DNA from: Thuidium tamariscinum
Taxonomy: Eukaryota > Streptophyta > Bryopsida > Hypnales > Thuidiaceae
DNA length: 64,000 nt
Reading direction: 5' to 3'
Assembly: GCA_947034885.2 (NCBI GenBank)
Contig: OX344752.2
Coordinates: 20,731,386 to 20,795,385, forward strand
Under the pieces are notes generated by a model. That model was not told where the DNA came from. It did not search any database and saw only the letters and a program-made list of their open reading frames with translations. Shown here in pieces: positions 1 through 10,880 of this stretch. Numbering within the stretch: the stretch's first letter is position 1; the number at the start of each line of letters is the position of its first letter. The translations under genes were made by a program, and so were the position numbers.

Positions 1-133
1 GAAAAAAAAATTTTAATTTTTTTTTTTCAAAATTCAAAAATTTAGACTAGCAGGGGGTTGGTCTGCAGCAGTGGGAACAATTTCGGGGAACACCCCTGAA
101 ACGGTCTTCTGGGGGCCCAAAAATCCTCTTATG
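1..133. mobile_element. Right end of a foldback element cut by the window edge
   Basis: Nearly the same sequence as the right half of the element at 18730-19089: an A/T-rich run, then a block around GCAGGGGG and GGGGAACACCCCTG, ending in CCTCTTATG. The left end lies outside the window. No coding capacity is visible. It belongs to the same broad family as the copies at 30851, 32064 and 33189. Confidence 0.7.
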
Positions 134-1061
134 TAACTTATGGCAAACTAGATGTGTGGTTCTGCCTCTTTTGGGGCCATAATAATAAAGTGTAGTAGAC
201 GGTTATAGCAAACAATGAAGAAAGTTTTGATTGTATGGATTGCAAGATTGTTTTGTTCACTATGAGAGAAATAAGTTTTTCCTAGCCCTTATAAGCAGGA
301 TGAGCAAAATTCAAGCTTTTTTAGAGTGAGGTTTTTGCTCTACTAAAAATTTAGCATCCACATCATTGAGTACTATTGCCCTATCATGTACATTCAATCA
401 TGCCAAATTTCTAAAGGAAATGAGGGGTCTACCTTGCTCTAAATCTCTTTGCAAATCGAAGTGATGACATCAGTTGGCCAACACAAGCTAGGTTAGGCAT
501 CTCGAAGGGTGAAAAGATTCTTAAAGACGTGCTCAGCTGCGGGTGGTCACAATCGATCGATACATTCTTGTGACAAAAATCTCTCATGGAGTTTCTGTAG
601 ACACTTTTGGGAGCCTAAAAATAATGACGACCAAAGAGAAAATTCACCCTTACATATAAGGCAATGCCCAAAGAGGAAGGCATTTTGTCATACAAAAGGC
701 CAACGAGGAGGCCAACGAAAAGGCCAAGGAGGCACTATATATCGCAAAGTGCCCAACGGCAAGGGACATTGCCCAACATAAATCACAAGCAAGAAAATTG
801 AAGTTGGATGAAATACTTGGGATGAAAAAACAAAGTTGGATGAAGAATCTGTAATGCTCAAATACACAGGCAAACCCATGTAATGAGGAATTATACTAAA
901 TACATCGTAGAACTTTCCCAAGAAATGAACAGGCAATTTCTTGGAAGTGGTTTACAAACTAAATCATTGCACAGAGAGAATGGAATTGTGATGTTGCAAG
1001 CAATTGGAGTACAAAGGACTTGATCTACTCACCTAGGATCCTAACCGATAAAAATCAATCT

Positions 1062-1235
1062 TAACCTTGGCATTCAACAGATGACAAAGAATCTATGTAT
1101 GTACGACAAAAATACAACTATATATCCTCATTATTTTGAGTGAAAAGGGAAGATATTGTATAGTGCTTTGACATCCAATGAGAGATTTTGGATTTTTGAA
1201 AACTATTGATTCCCACGGACGGTATCAAAATGGAT
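1062..1235. repeat. Dispersed repeat, copy 1
   Basis: This stretch (ATGACAAAGAATCTATGTA through CAAAATGGATGATTTT) is absent from the matching place in copy C but resembles 31797-31990. Shorter related pieces occur near 34125-34160 and 45590-45740. No inverted ends or reading frame were recognised, so the class is unknown. Confidence 0.55.
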
Positions 1236-1299
1236 GATTTTAGGGTCACTTGGGACACTGTTGAGTGGGTACGCCTTTCACGCAATACCCTTCCTCTTA

Positions 1300-1572
1300 A
1301 GGTAGGTACACCCAAAAGCGCCACTTATTCATACTGTGCCTAGTTTCTGTTATTAGCCGGTTCAGATTTTTATGCAATCTTGTTGGCAAGTGAAAGCATG
1401 TTCCAACGCACCAAAGAACGCAAGATTTGGATAGTGTATGTAGAAGTTATTAACAATCAAAGTCAGTTTCTGAAAGCGCCATCTACAGCTTGTGAACATG
1501 ACTGATTTTGAAAATGTATGTACACTATAGATGGCGCTTTTAGGAATAGGGCGCTTTTGGATGTACCCACCT
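1300..1572. mobile_element. 273-bp miniature inverted-repeat element, AGGTAG family
   Basis: The ends are inverted repeats of about 25 bp (AGGTAGGTACACCCAAAAGC at the left, its complement ending CCCACCT at the right), flanked by TA, or TTA if one base is assigned differently. The same place in copy C (14248-14250) is an empty site reading CCTCTTAGACTC. A second copy of the same length lies at 17995-18267 in the opposite orientation. It is non-coding. A TA duplication would fit a Tc1/mariner-type mover and TTA a Harbinger-type; the sequence allows both. Confidence 0.85.
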
Positions 1573-2607
1573 TATACTCTTGGCAGGATGGCTTGGAAAA
1601 TTTTCTATTGTCTTCATCTTGGATCAATCCATGTCTCTACAGGCTCCTCTTTCAACGCCGGCACTTTTTCTCAGAACGATTTTCATGCAACCTGGGGTGA
1701 GTGGGGTCTTGTCTGGGGAGGCACAAAGTCATAAGTGAACTTAGTCTTAGTTATCACTGGATCAATCCGTGTCTCCGCAGGCTCCCCTTTCATTGCACAG
1801 GAATTTCATCCTGAATTTCCGGCTAGATGTGCGTTTGCACAAAGTTTGAAGACAAAGTAACCTTGTTGACGGGCCTATTGGTTACCGGCAGAAGTGTCTT
1901 CACGAAGCTGGTATGACTTGCACGGAATTTTAGAAACACATCCACTTTTGTTCACTTTTGCAGGGCTATGCCGGTACGAGGCGAGCGGTAATGGTCGAGC
2001 TTGCTTAGCTTCTGGCACTTACTCCAGGTATTCTGATCCCCTAGCTCATCTTAGAATTGGGTCTTGATCACACCGCATATCTTCCTTGTCTGCTGTAGGT
2101 TTACGAGACGTACTGTCCTAGTCTGCTCGGGGTGGGGGGTGTCTGATGGTGGTCATTTGGGGGATGGCATAAATTCGAGCTTGAGTGTTGTAGGTCAAAC
2201 TAGACATTGTTAAGGACCACACAACCTTCAAGAGCGGCGAAGCTTGAGGCGTAATCCGATATCATTCATGTCGAGTCCTTTCATTCAGATTTGTATTGTT
2301 TGTTTGATCAACGAACTTCAAGTCTACCCCAAATCCTAAAGCCGTGAATTGATCCGTTTGCGTCTGAATTCAGACTTGGCAGTGTGGAGGATCGGTGTAG
2401 CCTCCATGCACCAGGTTGTCTTAGGTTGTGGATACAAACTCACACACGGTGAGTGATGAAAACCATCATAGTATAGTTTGATGAGGAGAAAATGTTATGT
2501 TGTATTGATGTTCAGGACTCAGGAGTTGTAGCGTACTATTTCATAGTAAACTAGATCACGCACAACACACTCCATGGTTGAGATGAAGAAGAGCGAAGTG
2601 GTATTGA

Positions 2608-3858
2608 TCAACAAATTTGGAAGTAATTGATCTATGTCATTTGGAGTTTGCATTTCGAAGTCAAACCGTATCAAACAAATGGTATATAATTAGTTTATCT
2701 CGTGAATGGTGCAAGTGTAATGACTATGGTCCAATATGTAAACACATGTTGGTTGTGAAACAAATTGTTGATGATGAATATCAACATTTATTTGATTTAC
2801 TACCGGGCATATATGAACCTCGTGAATTTATCCACAACTTGGAAGATTTTGATGAAGATGCATGTGAGGATCCTAGTGAAGGTCCAAGTGGAGGTTTGGG
2901 TGAGGGACCAAGTGGAAGTTTTGAAGAGGGTCCAAGTGGAGGTCCAAGTGAAGAGTAATGTAGAGGATTCGGTGCAAGTGTAAATGGAGATCCCAACGAA
3001 GATACAAACAACAAATCTTCCATAAATCCTAATGACGACAATGAATTTATAAAAGAGATGTTTTTCAATATTTCAAATATGACGACATCCCAAAATATTC
3101 CAAGGGAAAGATATGCAAGTTTGACAATAGAGAAACGCAATGCCTTGAAGAGGGCTGGAGAAATATTTATGGCAGTTTTTCAAGAGTCTATGGAGTTGGA
3201 AGTGAGACCAAGTCGAATACTCATGCCAAGGGAAGGTGGAAGTATCACCCCGCTACAAAAAAATGTGACAAACACAAGACTTGGACATGGGAGTCAAAGG
3301 AAAAAACGAAGATTACATTATGAAAATTCAAGTGGTGGACAAATAAGTGTGGTACAATCTCTAAGACCTAATGGTGGAATCAAGTTACAACGCCGAAGAC
3401 AATTTGTGCAAAAGAAACACACAAGGGTGAAATTGCCTAAGCTTTGGAGAAGTCAATGTCCTAATTGTGAGGGATTGAACATATTTTTCAATGGAGTTAC
3501 TGTCATTGAGTGCCACAATTGCTAGTATACAATAGTAAAAGATGGTTATAATATTACAGCAGAGAACAATAAACACTAGAAGAAAACCATGTTACAATTG
3601 CTGAAAACACGTCATATAGTTTGTGTTGAGTTCCTGTTTTAGAATGCAGTCAAAATGCAGTGAAAACACAAAAAAACGCAGAAAAAGCATTTTTCTGCGT
3701 TTTTTTGTGTTTTCACTGCATTTTGACTGCATTCTAAAACAGGAACTCAACACAAACTACATGACGTGTTTTCAGCAATTGTAGCATGGTTTTCTTCTAG
3801 TGAAATGTGAGGTTGAGCAAGATGTGGAGTTGTTTTTTAAGGAGTTGAATATATATTA
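2608..3858 (+). pseudogene. Relic of a SWIM-zinc-finger transposase-like protein
   Basis: Frame 2617-2958 encodes a SWIM-type motif: C-x-C followed by C-x-H, seen as CKCNDYGPICKH, with a W shortly before. An acidic Ser/Gly/Pro-rich repeat (EGPSGG) follows. After a frame break the second frame, 3058-3525, is Lys/Arg-rich and ends in a C-x2-C / C-x2-C zinc-ribbon-like pair (CPNC and CHNC). This layout resembles the C-terminal part of plant MULE or FAR1-type transposases, which carry a SWIM finger after the catalytic domain. The catalytic core is absent, so this is a 3' fragment. A 229-bp foldback (3574-3802) is inserted near the end. Apart from the stop at 3523-3525, the frame before that insert continues into 3803-3858, where it ends in TAG. 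Confidence 0.6.
3574..3802. mobile_element. 229-bp CACTA-type foldback MITE
   Basis: Almost the whole element is one inverted repeat with its centre near 3688. The ends read CACTAGAAGAAAACCATG and its complement, and the flanks carry a 3-bp duplication AAA (3571-3573 and 3803-3805). CACTA ends with a 3-bp duplication are diagnostic of the CACTA (En/Spm) superfamily. The arms differ at very few positions, so it is either young or kept uniform. No coding capacity. Confidence 0.9.
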
Positions 3859-4885
3859 GAAAGGTGGATGAATTTTTTTTCATTCCAACTAGTTGTTTGG
3901 TGTTATTTATTTAATGACAAATTAAAATTATAGTAGTTTTAACTACTAGTTTATTATGGTTATTGTATTTGCATATATTATGTGCAATATTTGTATCATA
4001 TTTTATTGCTTGCTTGAAAAATATATATAAGCTTCATATATATGTTCAAAGTTTTATTATGTATGTATTTATGGCAATTCCAATGTATATTCATGAGTAT
4101 TATTTAAATATGTTTAAAAAGGTTAAAGAATATCTAAAGCTTATTAATTCACATATGACTAATGTCACTATGAATATGCTATATATGATTGCTATTACAA
4201 AGATCTTCTATAAATTTGAACCTTAAATCTTTTAATCAAAACTAAATGAATGATTGCATATCACCAATATTTTGCATAAAAAGAATCCATAAAGATGGTC
4301 TTGCATTAGGACAATAGTGTTATAAGTGCATGTTTATTAATTTTAAATTAGTACCAATTCTCAATATTCCAATGTTGTGTTTAGGTAGATAGTCATTTAG
4401 ACATTATATTTGAAAGTAAATGTCTCATTTGGTTAATGTAACTAATTCCTTAAATAGAAGTGACTAATATTAGTGACAATTGATATAATGGAGAAAATAA
4501 AATTGCATTAAGCACTAAATTTTTGAACTCCACTTGATTTTTACATGATAATGAATACAATATTGACTAGCTACATATGAAATATTGAAATTTGTTGTGA
4601 TGGGTTGAAATGTAACACTCTAAGTGTAATGATTTTATGCATACTTTTTATTTGTTAATTAAATGGAACTATTTAGATTTTTAATTTAAGATTTTATCTA
4701 TTTCATTGTTAATACACTTCAATAGTATAATTTTTTCATAAAATGAAAATATAAAGATTGAGGACATTTGGCATTTTATGAGGAAATGTAGTAAGAGTCA
4801 ATTAAAGATATTCTTAAGATGTCATTGTAAAGAAAATAATATTGAAGAGTATTCAAGAGCATTTAAGAAAATCTTGTAAACTATA
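3859..4885. other. AT-rich DNA with no gene seen
   Basis: Low-complexity A/T-rich sequence. Open frames are short and lack any recognisable motif or splice pattern. No repeat family was identified here. Confidence 0.6.
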
Positions 4886-5229
4886 CACTACTAAAAACAG
4901 GGGGTATAAATGACTGCAAAAAATGACTCAAAACCAGTCATTTCGGAGTAATTCGGACTGATATGACTAAAAAATGACTTCAGCCCCTGCAGTCATTGTG
5001 GACAAGTCATTCTTTAAATGACTGCGGGTGTATTATCACCATCCATTTGGAAATTGGATGACTAGTAGATGAATCTGTCTAAGAGATAAAGAAATTTTAC
5101 TTGAAAATTTTGTGAAAAGGATGGGCAGCTGACCATTTTTGGGGAAATTTCACCTACGTGGCTATCCACGTAGGTTAATTTATAAGTCATTTCTAAGTCG
5201 CGGCATAGTTGAAGTTTTGGTGACGTGTC

Positions 5230-5290
5230 AATCATTGTTCAGTTGTCAGACAGTCATTGTTCAGTTGTCAGACAGTCATTATTTAGTTGT
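5230..5290. repeat. Subterminal tandem repeats inside the CACTA element
   Basis: About three copies of a 24-bp unit built on CAGTCATTGTTCAGTTGTCA lie in the left subterminal part. A second short array (unit near 20 bp, AGTCATTTGGCAGTTGCAGG) lies at about 6148-6190. Arrays of this kind are typical transposase-binding sites in the superfamily. Confidence 0.75.
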
Positions 5291-6703
5291 CAGAGAGTCT
5301 GACTAATGCTGACGTGGACAATGATGTCAGTAAAAATAAAGTCATATTCCAGTTGTGATATAGTTACGTTTAAGGGCGGGGTCTCTGACACGTGGCACTT
5401 AATAACAAGAGGGTTCTGAAGTTGCATCTTAGTCATTTTTGAGACATTTTTGCTTTAGGGTGAGTTATATTCTAGTTATCTCTTCCTTCTCTAAAGTAGT
5501 CATTCTACAGTCACATATGAATACATTCAAAGTTTCACAATGATACACCATATGCCATACACATGCAATACACCATACAACATATACAATACATTATATA
5601 TAATATATCATGTACAATACACCATACACCATATGCCATACATCATTTCAAAATCCACTTAATATGTGGATATGAATAGATGAAATGACAAGCCTTTTAT
5701 AGAGGAAGAATACTAGTAGGCAAGACAAAGCTTGTGGGATATGTAAAACGCAGGAATTGCATTACAAGTCATATTTTTAACCTCATTGAGGCATAGTAGA
5801 CTAACTTTTTTCAAAAAACTTTGAACTAATTAAAGTTGGGGAATCAATCTCACTTTCATCTCCAAAAATTTGTTTTAGATTTTAAGCCTCTAATCAAAAG
5901 TTATAAATAAAATTTGCTAAAAGGTTTAAAAAGGATTGGCATAGGAAGAGTACTAAGTTCAAGCACCTATAATTTGACTTTCTCCAAACAAAGATGTATG
6001 TGCTATCTGTAAGCCTCTTTACTTTATACAAAGAAAGTGTGACAATGAATGTACAAGATTTTTGCAAATAACACAATGAATCATAATGCACAAGGTGCCA
6101 AAGTAGCAGTAGAGTAGTTGTATAGTAGTTCAAAAGTATTGAGTAGTCATTTGGTAGTTACAGGAAGTCATTTGGCAGTTGCAGGAAGTCATTTTGTAGT
6201 AAAACTAAAGTAGTGGTGGTGGTATTTGCACAAGGAAAAAATGGAACTTAACAAATGTCATTGGATTCATCTAAATACCTTACTGTATGTTTATTGGGAC
6301 ATTTACTAATTCAAATGTAAAGCATATGAAGTGTTCAAAAGTAGTTCATTGACAATGGCACAAATTTTCAAAAGTCATTGTTGGCATAATGGCATATAGA
6401 TAGGAGTTTAAACAAATCATACAAATGGATCCTAAGGAAGAATTTTTTTTAATGCTAACAAAGACAAAGGCCATTTGTAATGCATCATTTCAAAAAAAAA
6501 GACAAAAGTATTCTATTGGAAATTTTTTTGAAAAGAAAATGAAGAAAATAAACAAGGAGTAGAATTATTGGAAAGACTAAAAGAAAAGTTATTAGCTCAA
6601 GAAAGGTATTAGGATATGAGTGTTAAAAAATCATAAATCAAATGAATATAGTTGCATCCTAGTAATTTTTAAATGATTGTTGTCTATGTTAGCATATTCT
6701 CTT

Positions 6704-6861
6704 TACTACAAGAAAATAGGGGGATAAATTTAATGACTTGTTTACAATGACTACATTGGCAACAATGACTACAAAATGACTACAAAATGACTATTTTGTA
6801 GTCATTGTTGTTGGTGCAGTCATTGTGAACAAGTCATTTATCCCCCCATTTTCTTATAGTG
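6704..6861. mobile_element. 158-bp CACTA MITE nested in the larger CACTA element
   Basis: The left end is TACTACAAGAAAATAGGGGG and the right end complements CACTATAAGAAAATGGGGGG; the first base of the left end has changed from C to T. Flanks carry CTT (6701-6703 and 6862-6864). The interior repeats AATGACTACA, the same core as the host element's subterminal motif, so the two elements are related and may share one transposase. Confidence 0.85.
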
Positions 6862-7925
6862 CTTTTCCATCTTAAGAACAAAATTTTTTAGCATAGCCCT
6901 ACAAAAGACTTTATAGCAATTCTTAAGTTGCATAGTAGTGAAGTACAATTACATCCTTGGGAAGCTCACTTAGTGTATCTATCATAAATCATGTACGAAT
7001 AAGTCATTTTTAGACTCTTTAAATATATATTTTTTAATAAATTATGATTTCAACCTATAATTTTGAACTTTGTTCAATAATAACTATAGATTTCTATTGC
7101 CAAAAAATACCATACACCATACACTATATGCCCAACTCAAATAATATATGAAATGATTTCTAGAATAAATTGAGAAATGAACTAAAATGGCTCAATTAAA
7201 AATTCAAATATTTCTTGAGGATACATTTAGATGACCATTGCATCAATAATGAAGAAAAATGAACTTTCAATAAAGAGTTATTTTTAGAATTAAAAAATAA
7301 ATTAGACCATTTTTTCTTGTATAAAATAGGGGTGTGAAATTATTTTCAGCTCTACAATGTATTTTCATATCATGCTCTACAATGTTTTTCATATCATGCC
7401 CATCTTTAGAGCAAAAAATTACAACATGACTCTATAAAAGACCTTGCAGTCATTTTAGAGTCACACAGTAGTAAGGCGCAGTCGCATTCTAGTAGTCTTA
7501 GAACAATTTCCATCCACGTCAGCAAGCTGCCCTGCCTGTCCTTTGCTTAAAATATGGAGGTATAGCCTTTTTGTAACCCTTTAGTCATTTTCGAGTCATG
7601 AAGTAGTGAAATTAAGTTACAATCAATAACTATGTCATACTCAGTAGTGACTCTAGCATCCATGCTGATTTTTTCCTTCCTTTTGTGCTCTTGTTAATGG
7701 CAATCTGAATGAAAAAATGTAGATGAATTTCGTTGTCTATCATGTCTTTATCTGCTAGTCGCACTCATGACTGAAAAATGACTGAAAAATGACTAGGACT
7801 ATGTAAATTCAGCTGGTTTGGTGCAATTACAGAGGTACCAGTCACTATTTAGTCAAACCGGACATTTAGTCATTTCTAAGTCATCCCTCTACAGTCATTT
7901 ATACCCCTCTTTTCTAGTAGTGATA

Positions 7926-8589
7926 GTAGGAATAGAAAGTTTATAGATTAATAATGTATTGATGATAAAGTTTGTAATTGATTTAAATTTCTTGAAATCA
8001 TATTGTAATTATTGTTAAACCTTTTTAATATTGTTGGCTATATATGAAATATTAAGAATTTTACAATTTGATATATTAAGTATACAAAATGCATTTATTA
8101 ATATATATTAGGAGGGTAAGGTGAAGGTAGTGACAATTTAAAGATGAAATGTATTATCAAAATTTGAACAAATTTTTTGAGGGATTGGGAATGAGGATTT
8201 ATTTAAGTATTATCAAATTGAGACCTTCATCAATTTATAAGTACAGTATAGCAAGCTATCAAAATGAATCACCCTAAGGTAACATCACAGGTAATATATT
8301 CTAAAAGTATCCCATGCTCTAAAAGCAATTATGATACAAAGGTAAACTTTGCTTTCTTCAATTTATCAACATTCTACATTTTAGGAGGTGGTTGCTTGTA
8401 GTCATCATTGTGTTTCAAACTAAATATTTTTTAATTAATTCCTAAAACATCCCCAAAATACAAAACAACTTGGATTAGATTTCTATTCCTTTTTTCTTCC
8501 TATGAAAATTGTTTGAAAATTATTTGAAGGAGTTTTGGTTCTACGGGTTTAGGGTTTATAAATTATCTATTTATGATGAAATTTTTGTC
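7926..8589. other. AT-rich DNA with an old repeat
   Basis: No gene seen. Positions about 8340-8500 resemble the inner part of the elements at 13302-13638 and 19433-19738, so an eroded copy of that family is likely. Its ends are not clear. Confidence 0.45.
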
Positions 8590-9165
8590 ATGACATCATC
8601 TCTAAGTTGGCAATATGTATGCCAAATTTCAAGTCCAAAAGTTATACCAAAAAAAAGATATTTGAAAATTACCAAGAAGTGTAGTTGTGAGAATGGTTTT
8701 TTTCTAAGCCTTTGGAACTTAAAATTTTGCACACGTACTATCAACATAGAGATGTATCCATGCAAAGAAATTTCATGCCAAAAAGAATTTCTCTCAATCC
8801 TTGGGAGGGTGGCAAAGTTGGCATTACTAAAATTGTCCCTTACAACTATATGTTGACATATTTAAAATATCTTTTTTTTGTATAAATGTTTTGAATTTGA
8901 AATTTGGTACACATATTATCAATATAGATATGCTCTTTAGGTAAAAAAAGTTATGGCAAACCAAAATTCTCAATCCTTGGGAGGGTGGCAAAGTGAAAAT
9001 TTTCTCTCAACTACACATGTTGGTAGACTTTGAATATCTTCTTTTTTATAAGTCTTTTGTTCACGAAATTTGGCATGGTTGTTATTAACATAGAGATGAA
9101 CTTGTAAAAAAAATTCCAAGGCAAAATCCCTATTTCTCAGCCCTCAGGAGGGTGTCAAAGTTGAC
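8590..9165. repeat. Three diverged tandem units of about 175 bp
   Basis: The phrase CTTGGGAGGGTGGCAAAG recurs at about 8801, 8977 and, altered, 9143. Between these marks each unit holds matching stretches, such as the AAATTT..GGCA..ACATAGAGATG part. A diverged copy in reverse orientation lies at about 11385-11600. An open frame of 115 codons crosses the first unit, but the repeat explains it better than a gene does. Confidence 0.7.
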
Positions 9166-9210
9166 AGCAGTGGAACTTCTTTCATTGAGAGTCCAAAAGA
9201 GTTCAATTAG

Positions 9211-9316
9211 TTTAGTCTGTCCCCTACGTTTGTCCCGCCAGGCCACTCGTGGCTGGTGTTGGTTGTATTTTCTCCTTTGCAATGAAATTCCGTTTCATTT
9301 GTTTCAAAAACAAAAA
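9211..9316. mobile_element. 106-bp truncated retroposon with 17-bp target duplication
   Basis: The insert is flanked by an exact 17-bp direct repeat, CAAAAGAGTTCAATTAG, at 9194-9210 and 9317-9333. Its right end is A-rich (CAAAAACAAAAA). A long perfect target duplication plus an A-rich 3' end is the signature of LINE-type target-primed insertion. The body is more GC-rich than its surroundings. It could be the 3' tail of a 5'-truncated LINE or a short SINE; I cannot name the parent family. Confidence 0.85.
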
Positions 9317-9529
9317 CAAAAGAGTTCAATTAGAAATCAGTGAACCTACCAAAATGAGTATCAGTGTCAGTTTGAGAAATTGGGTGTTTAAATCTGGATT
9401 CTCATAAACCAAGCCCGCCTGCCAAGCCCAGCCTGCCAAGCAACTTACCCTTCCATCTAAACCGTCAATGGCGTGGAGGGCCCAGATGGAGGGAGCCCTC
9501 CCTCAAACTCGAGGCTGCCTGGTTGCTTG

Positions 9530-10880
9530 GATTGGTTACCGACAGAAGTGATCTTCACGACGCCGGTACGACTTGCACGGAATGTTAGAAACACATCCAC
9601 TTTTGTTCACTTTTGCAGGGCTATGCGAGGCGATCGGTAATGGTCGAGCTTGCTTGGCTTCTGGCACTTGCTCCAGGTATTCTGATCCCCTAGCTCGTCT
9701 TAGAATTAGGTCTTGATCACACCGCGTATCTTCCTTCTCTGTTGTAGTGATTAGATGTTAGGTTTACGAGACTGTCCTGGTCTGCTCGGGGTGGGGGGTG
9801 TCTGATGGTGGTCATTCGGGGGATGGCAGAAATTCGAGCTTGAGTGTTGTAGGTCAAACTGCATATTGTTAAGGACCACACAACCTTCAAGAGCGGCGAA
9901 GCTTGAGGCGTAATCCGATATCATTCATGTCGAGTCCTTTCATTCAGATTTGTATTGTTTGTTTGATCGACGGACTTCAAGTCTACCCCAAACCCTAAAG
10001 CCGTGAATTGATCCGTTTGCGTCTGAATTCGGACTTGGCAGTGTGGAGAATTGATGTAGCCTCCATGCACCAGGCTGTCTTAGGTTGTGGATACAAACTC
10101 ACGCACGGTGAGTGATGAAAACCATCGTAGTATAGTTTGATGAGGAGAAAATGTTATGTTGTACTGATGTTCAGGACTCAGGAGTTGTAGCGTACTATTT
10201 CATAGTAAACTAGATCACGCACAACACACTCCATGGTTGAGATGAAGAAGAGCGAAGTGGTATTGAGCTTGGCAGCGCAGTTGACTTCTTGGAGGGCAAT
10301 CCTCGTCCTCCACACTTGGGCAACGTGCAAGCCATGGCAGCGATGGGACTTGCACCAGTATTCAATTTTCCTCGCAGATTGTTTGAACCAGTCACAGCAG
10401 CCCGTCTGGGAATCAGCTGATGGTGCTGCTGGAAGAGAGCCCCGGAAAGTTAGGAAGATTCGATGGGAGAGACGGTGGGAGGGAGGGCATGTAGATTTTG
10501 CCGAAATTGAAACCGGAGATTGCTATGATGATGATGAAGTCGGTGCAGACAATTCAGAGGGGATGGATCCAGCAGGGTCGCCATCGTCAACTCGGAAGGT
10601 GGCGGATGCAGCACGCCCTTCTTCGTCTCCCTCTGCTGCTATTGTCCCCGGCTGGCGGAGATTTTTCGGTCGTGGAAATGGCGAATAAATCATGTACTGT
10701 ACAATCACCCTCCTGACGTTTCCATACTTTCTATTTCAAAGTTGAAACTCACGCTCACCGGAGATTTGAAATTGCTTGCTGCTATCAGCTTGAAAATACA
10801 TCAAATCAGAAACTGTGAAGTGTATTGGAAAGGTTGAGCAGTCTATTTTCAAGATATATTTGCAAAACTTTGGCATACTA
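9530..10880 (+). repeat. Copy B of the four-copy gene-like repeat
   Basis: Aligns with copy A from 1878 and with copy C from about 14590. Its leader part is closer to A than to C. It includes the leader, one open frame (10233-10688) and about 190 bp of 3' sequence also present in copy C after its stop. The homology may run on to about 11130. Confidence 0.75.
10233..10688 (+). CDS. Hypothetical protein, copy B (151 residues)
   Basis: I do not recognise this family. The start codon is conserved in all three copies that keep this region and is followed by MVEMK. Residues 1-60 are the best-conserved part and contain a hydrophobic, Trp-rich stretch (SWRAILVL, TWATCK, FLADCLNQSQQ). The middle is charged and differs from copy C. 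The tail has the shared block MDPAGSPSS, then a Ser/Pro-rich part and a short basic end. No signal peptide or known motif is visible. An upstream GT site (ACGGTGAGT near 10106) suggests an intron in the leader. The frame stays open in two diverged copies, which argues weakly for coding, but a non-coding transcript cannot be excluded. Confidence 0.45.
   Translation: MVEMKKSEVVLSLAAQLTSWRAILVLHTWATCKPWQRWDLHQYSIFLADCLNQSQQPVWESADGAAGREPRKVRKIRWERRWEGGHVDFAEIETGDCYDDDEVGADNSEGMDPAGSPSSTRKVADAARPSSSPSAAIVPGWRRFFGRGNGE

Larger units (their letters stand above)
200..2607 (+). pseudogene. Copy A of a four-copy gene-like repeat, 3' part lost
   Basis: Positions 200-2607 align with copy C (13650-15350), and 1878-2607 align closely with copy B (9530-10262). 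The shared part looks like a leader region with introns; one acceptor-like site is the TTTTGCAG before position 1964. The conserved start codon that opens the reading frame in B and C is at 2574 here. Similarity stops abruptly at about 2608, where a transposase relic begins, so only 11 codons of the family remain before foreign codons and a stop at 2628-2630. Copy A also carries a miniature element at 1300-1572, a dispersed repeat at about 1062-1235, and about 300 bp near 652-948 that copy C lacks. I infer it is a dead copy; whether it is transcribed is unknown. Confidence 0.7.
4886..7922. mobile_element. 3.0-kb non-autonomous CACTA element
   Basis: The left end reads CACTACTAAAAACAGGGGG followed by TATAAATGACTG. 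The right end is the inverted match ending TTTTCTAGTAGTG. The flanks carry the 3-bp duplication ATA (4883-4885 and 7923-7925). The subterminal regions hold many short copies of GTCATT/AATGAC in both orientations, as expected of CACTA transposase-binding arrays. They also hold tandem runs near 5230-5290 and 6140-6200. No frame longer than about 80 codons and no transposase motif is present, so it must be mobilised in trans if at all. A smaller relative is nested at 6704-6861. Confidence 0.88.

Noticed and set aside
2781-3140. 119-codon minus-strand frame over the SWIM relic
   Set aside because: Its Leu/Gly/Pro repeat is the complement of the relic's EGPSGG repeat; the plus strand carries the zinc-finger motif.
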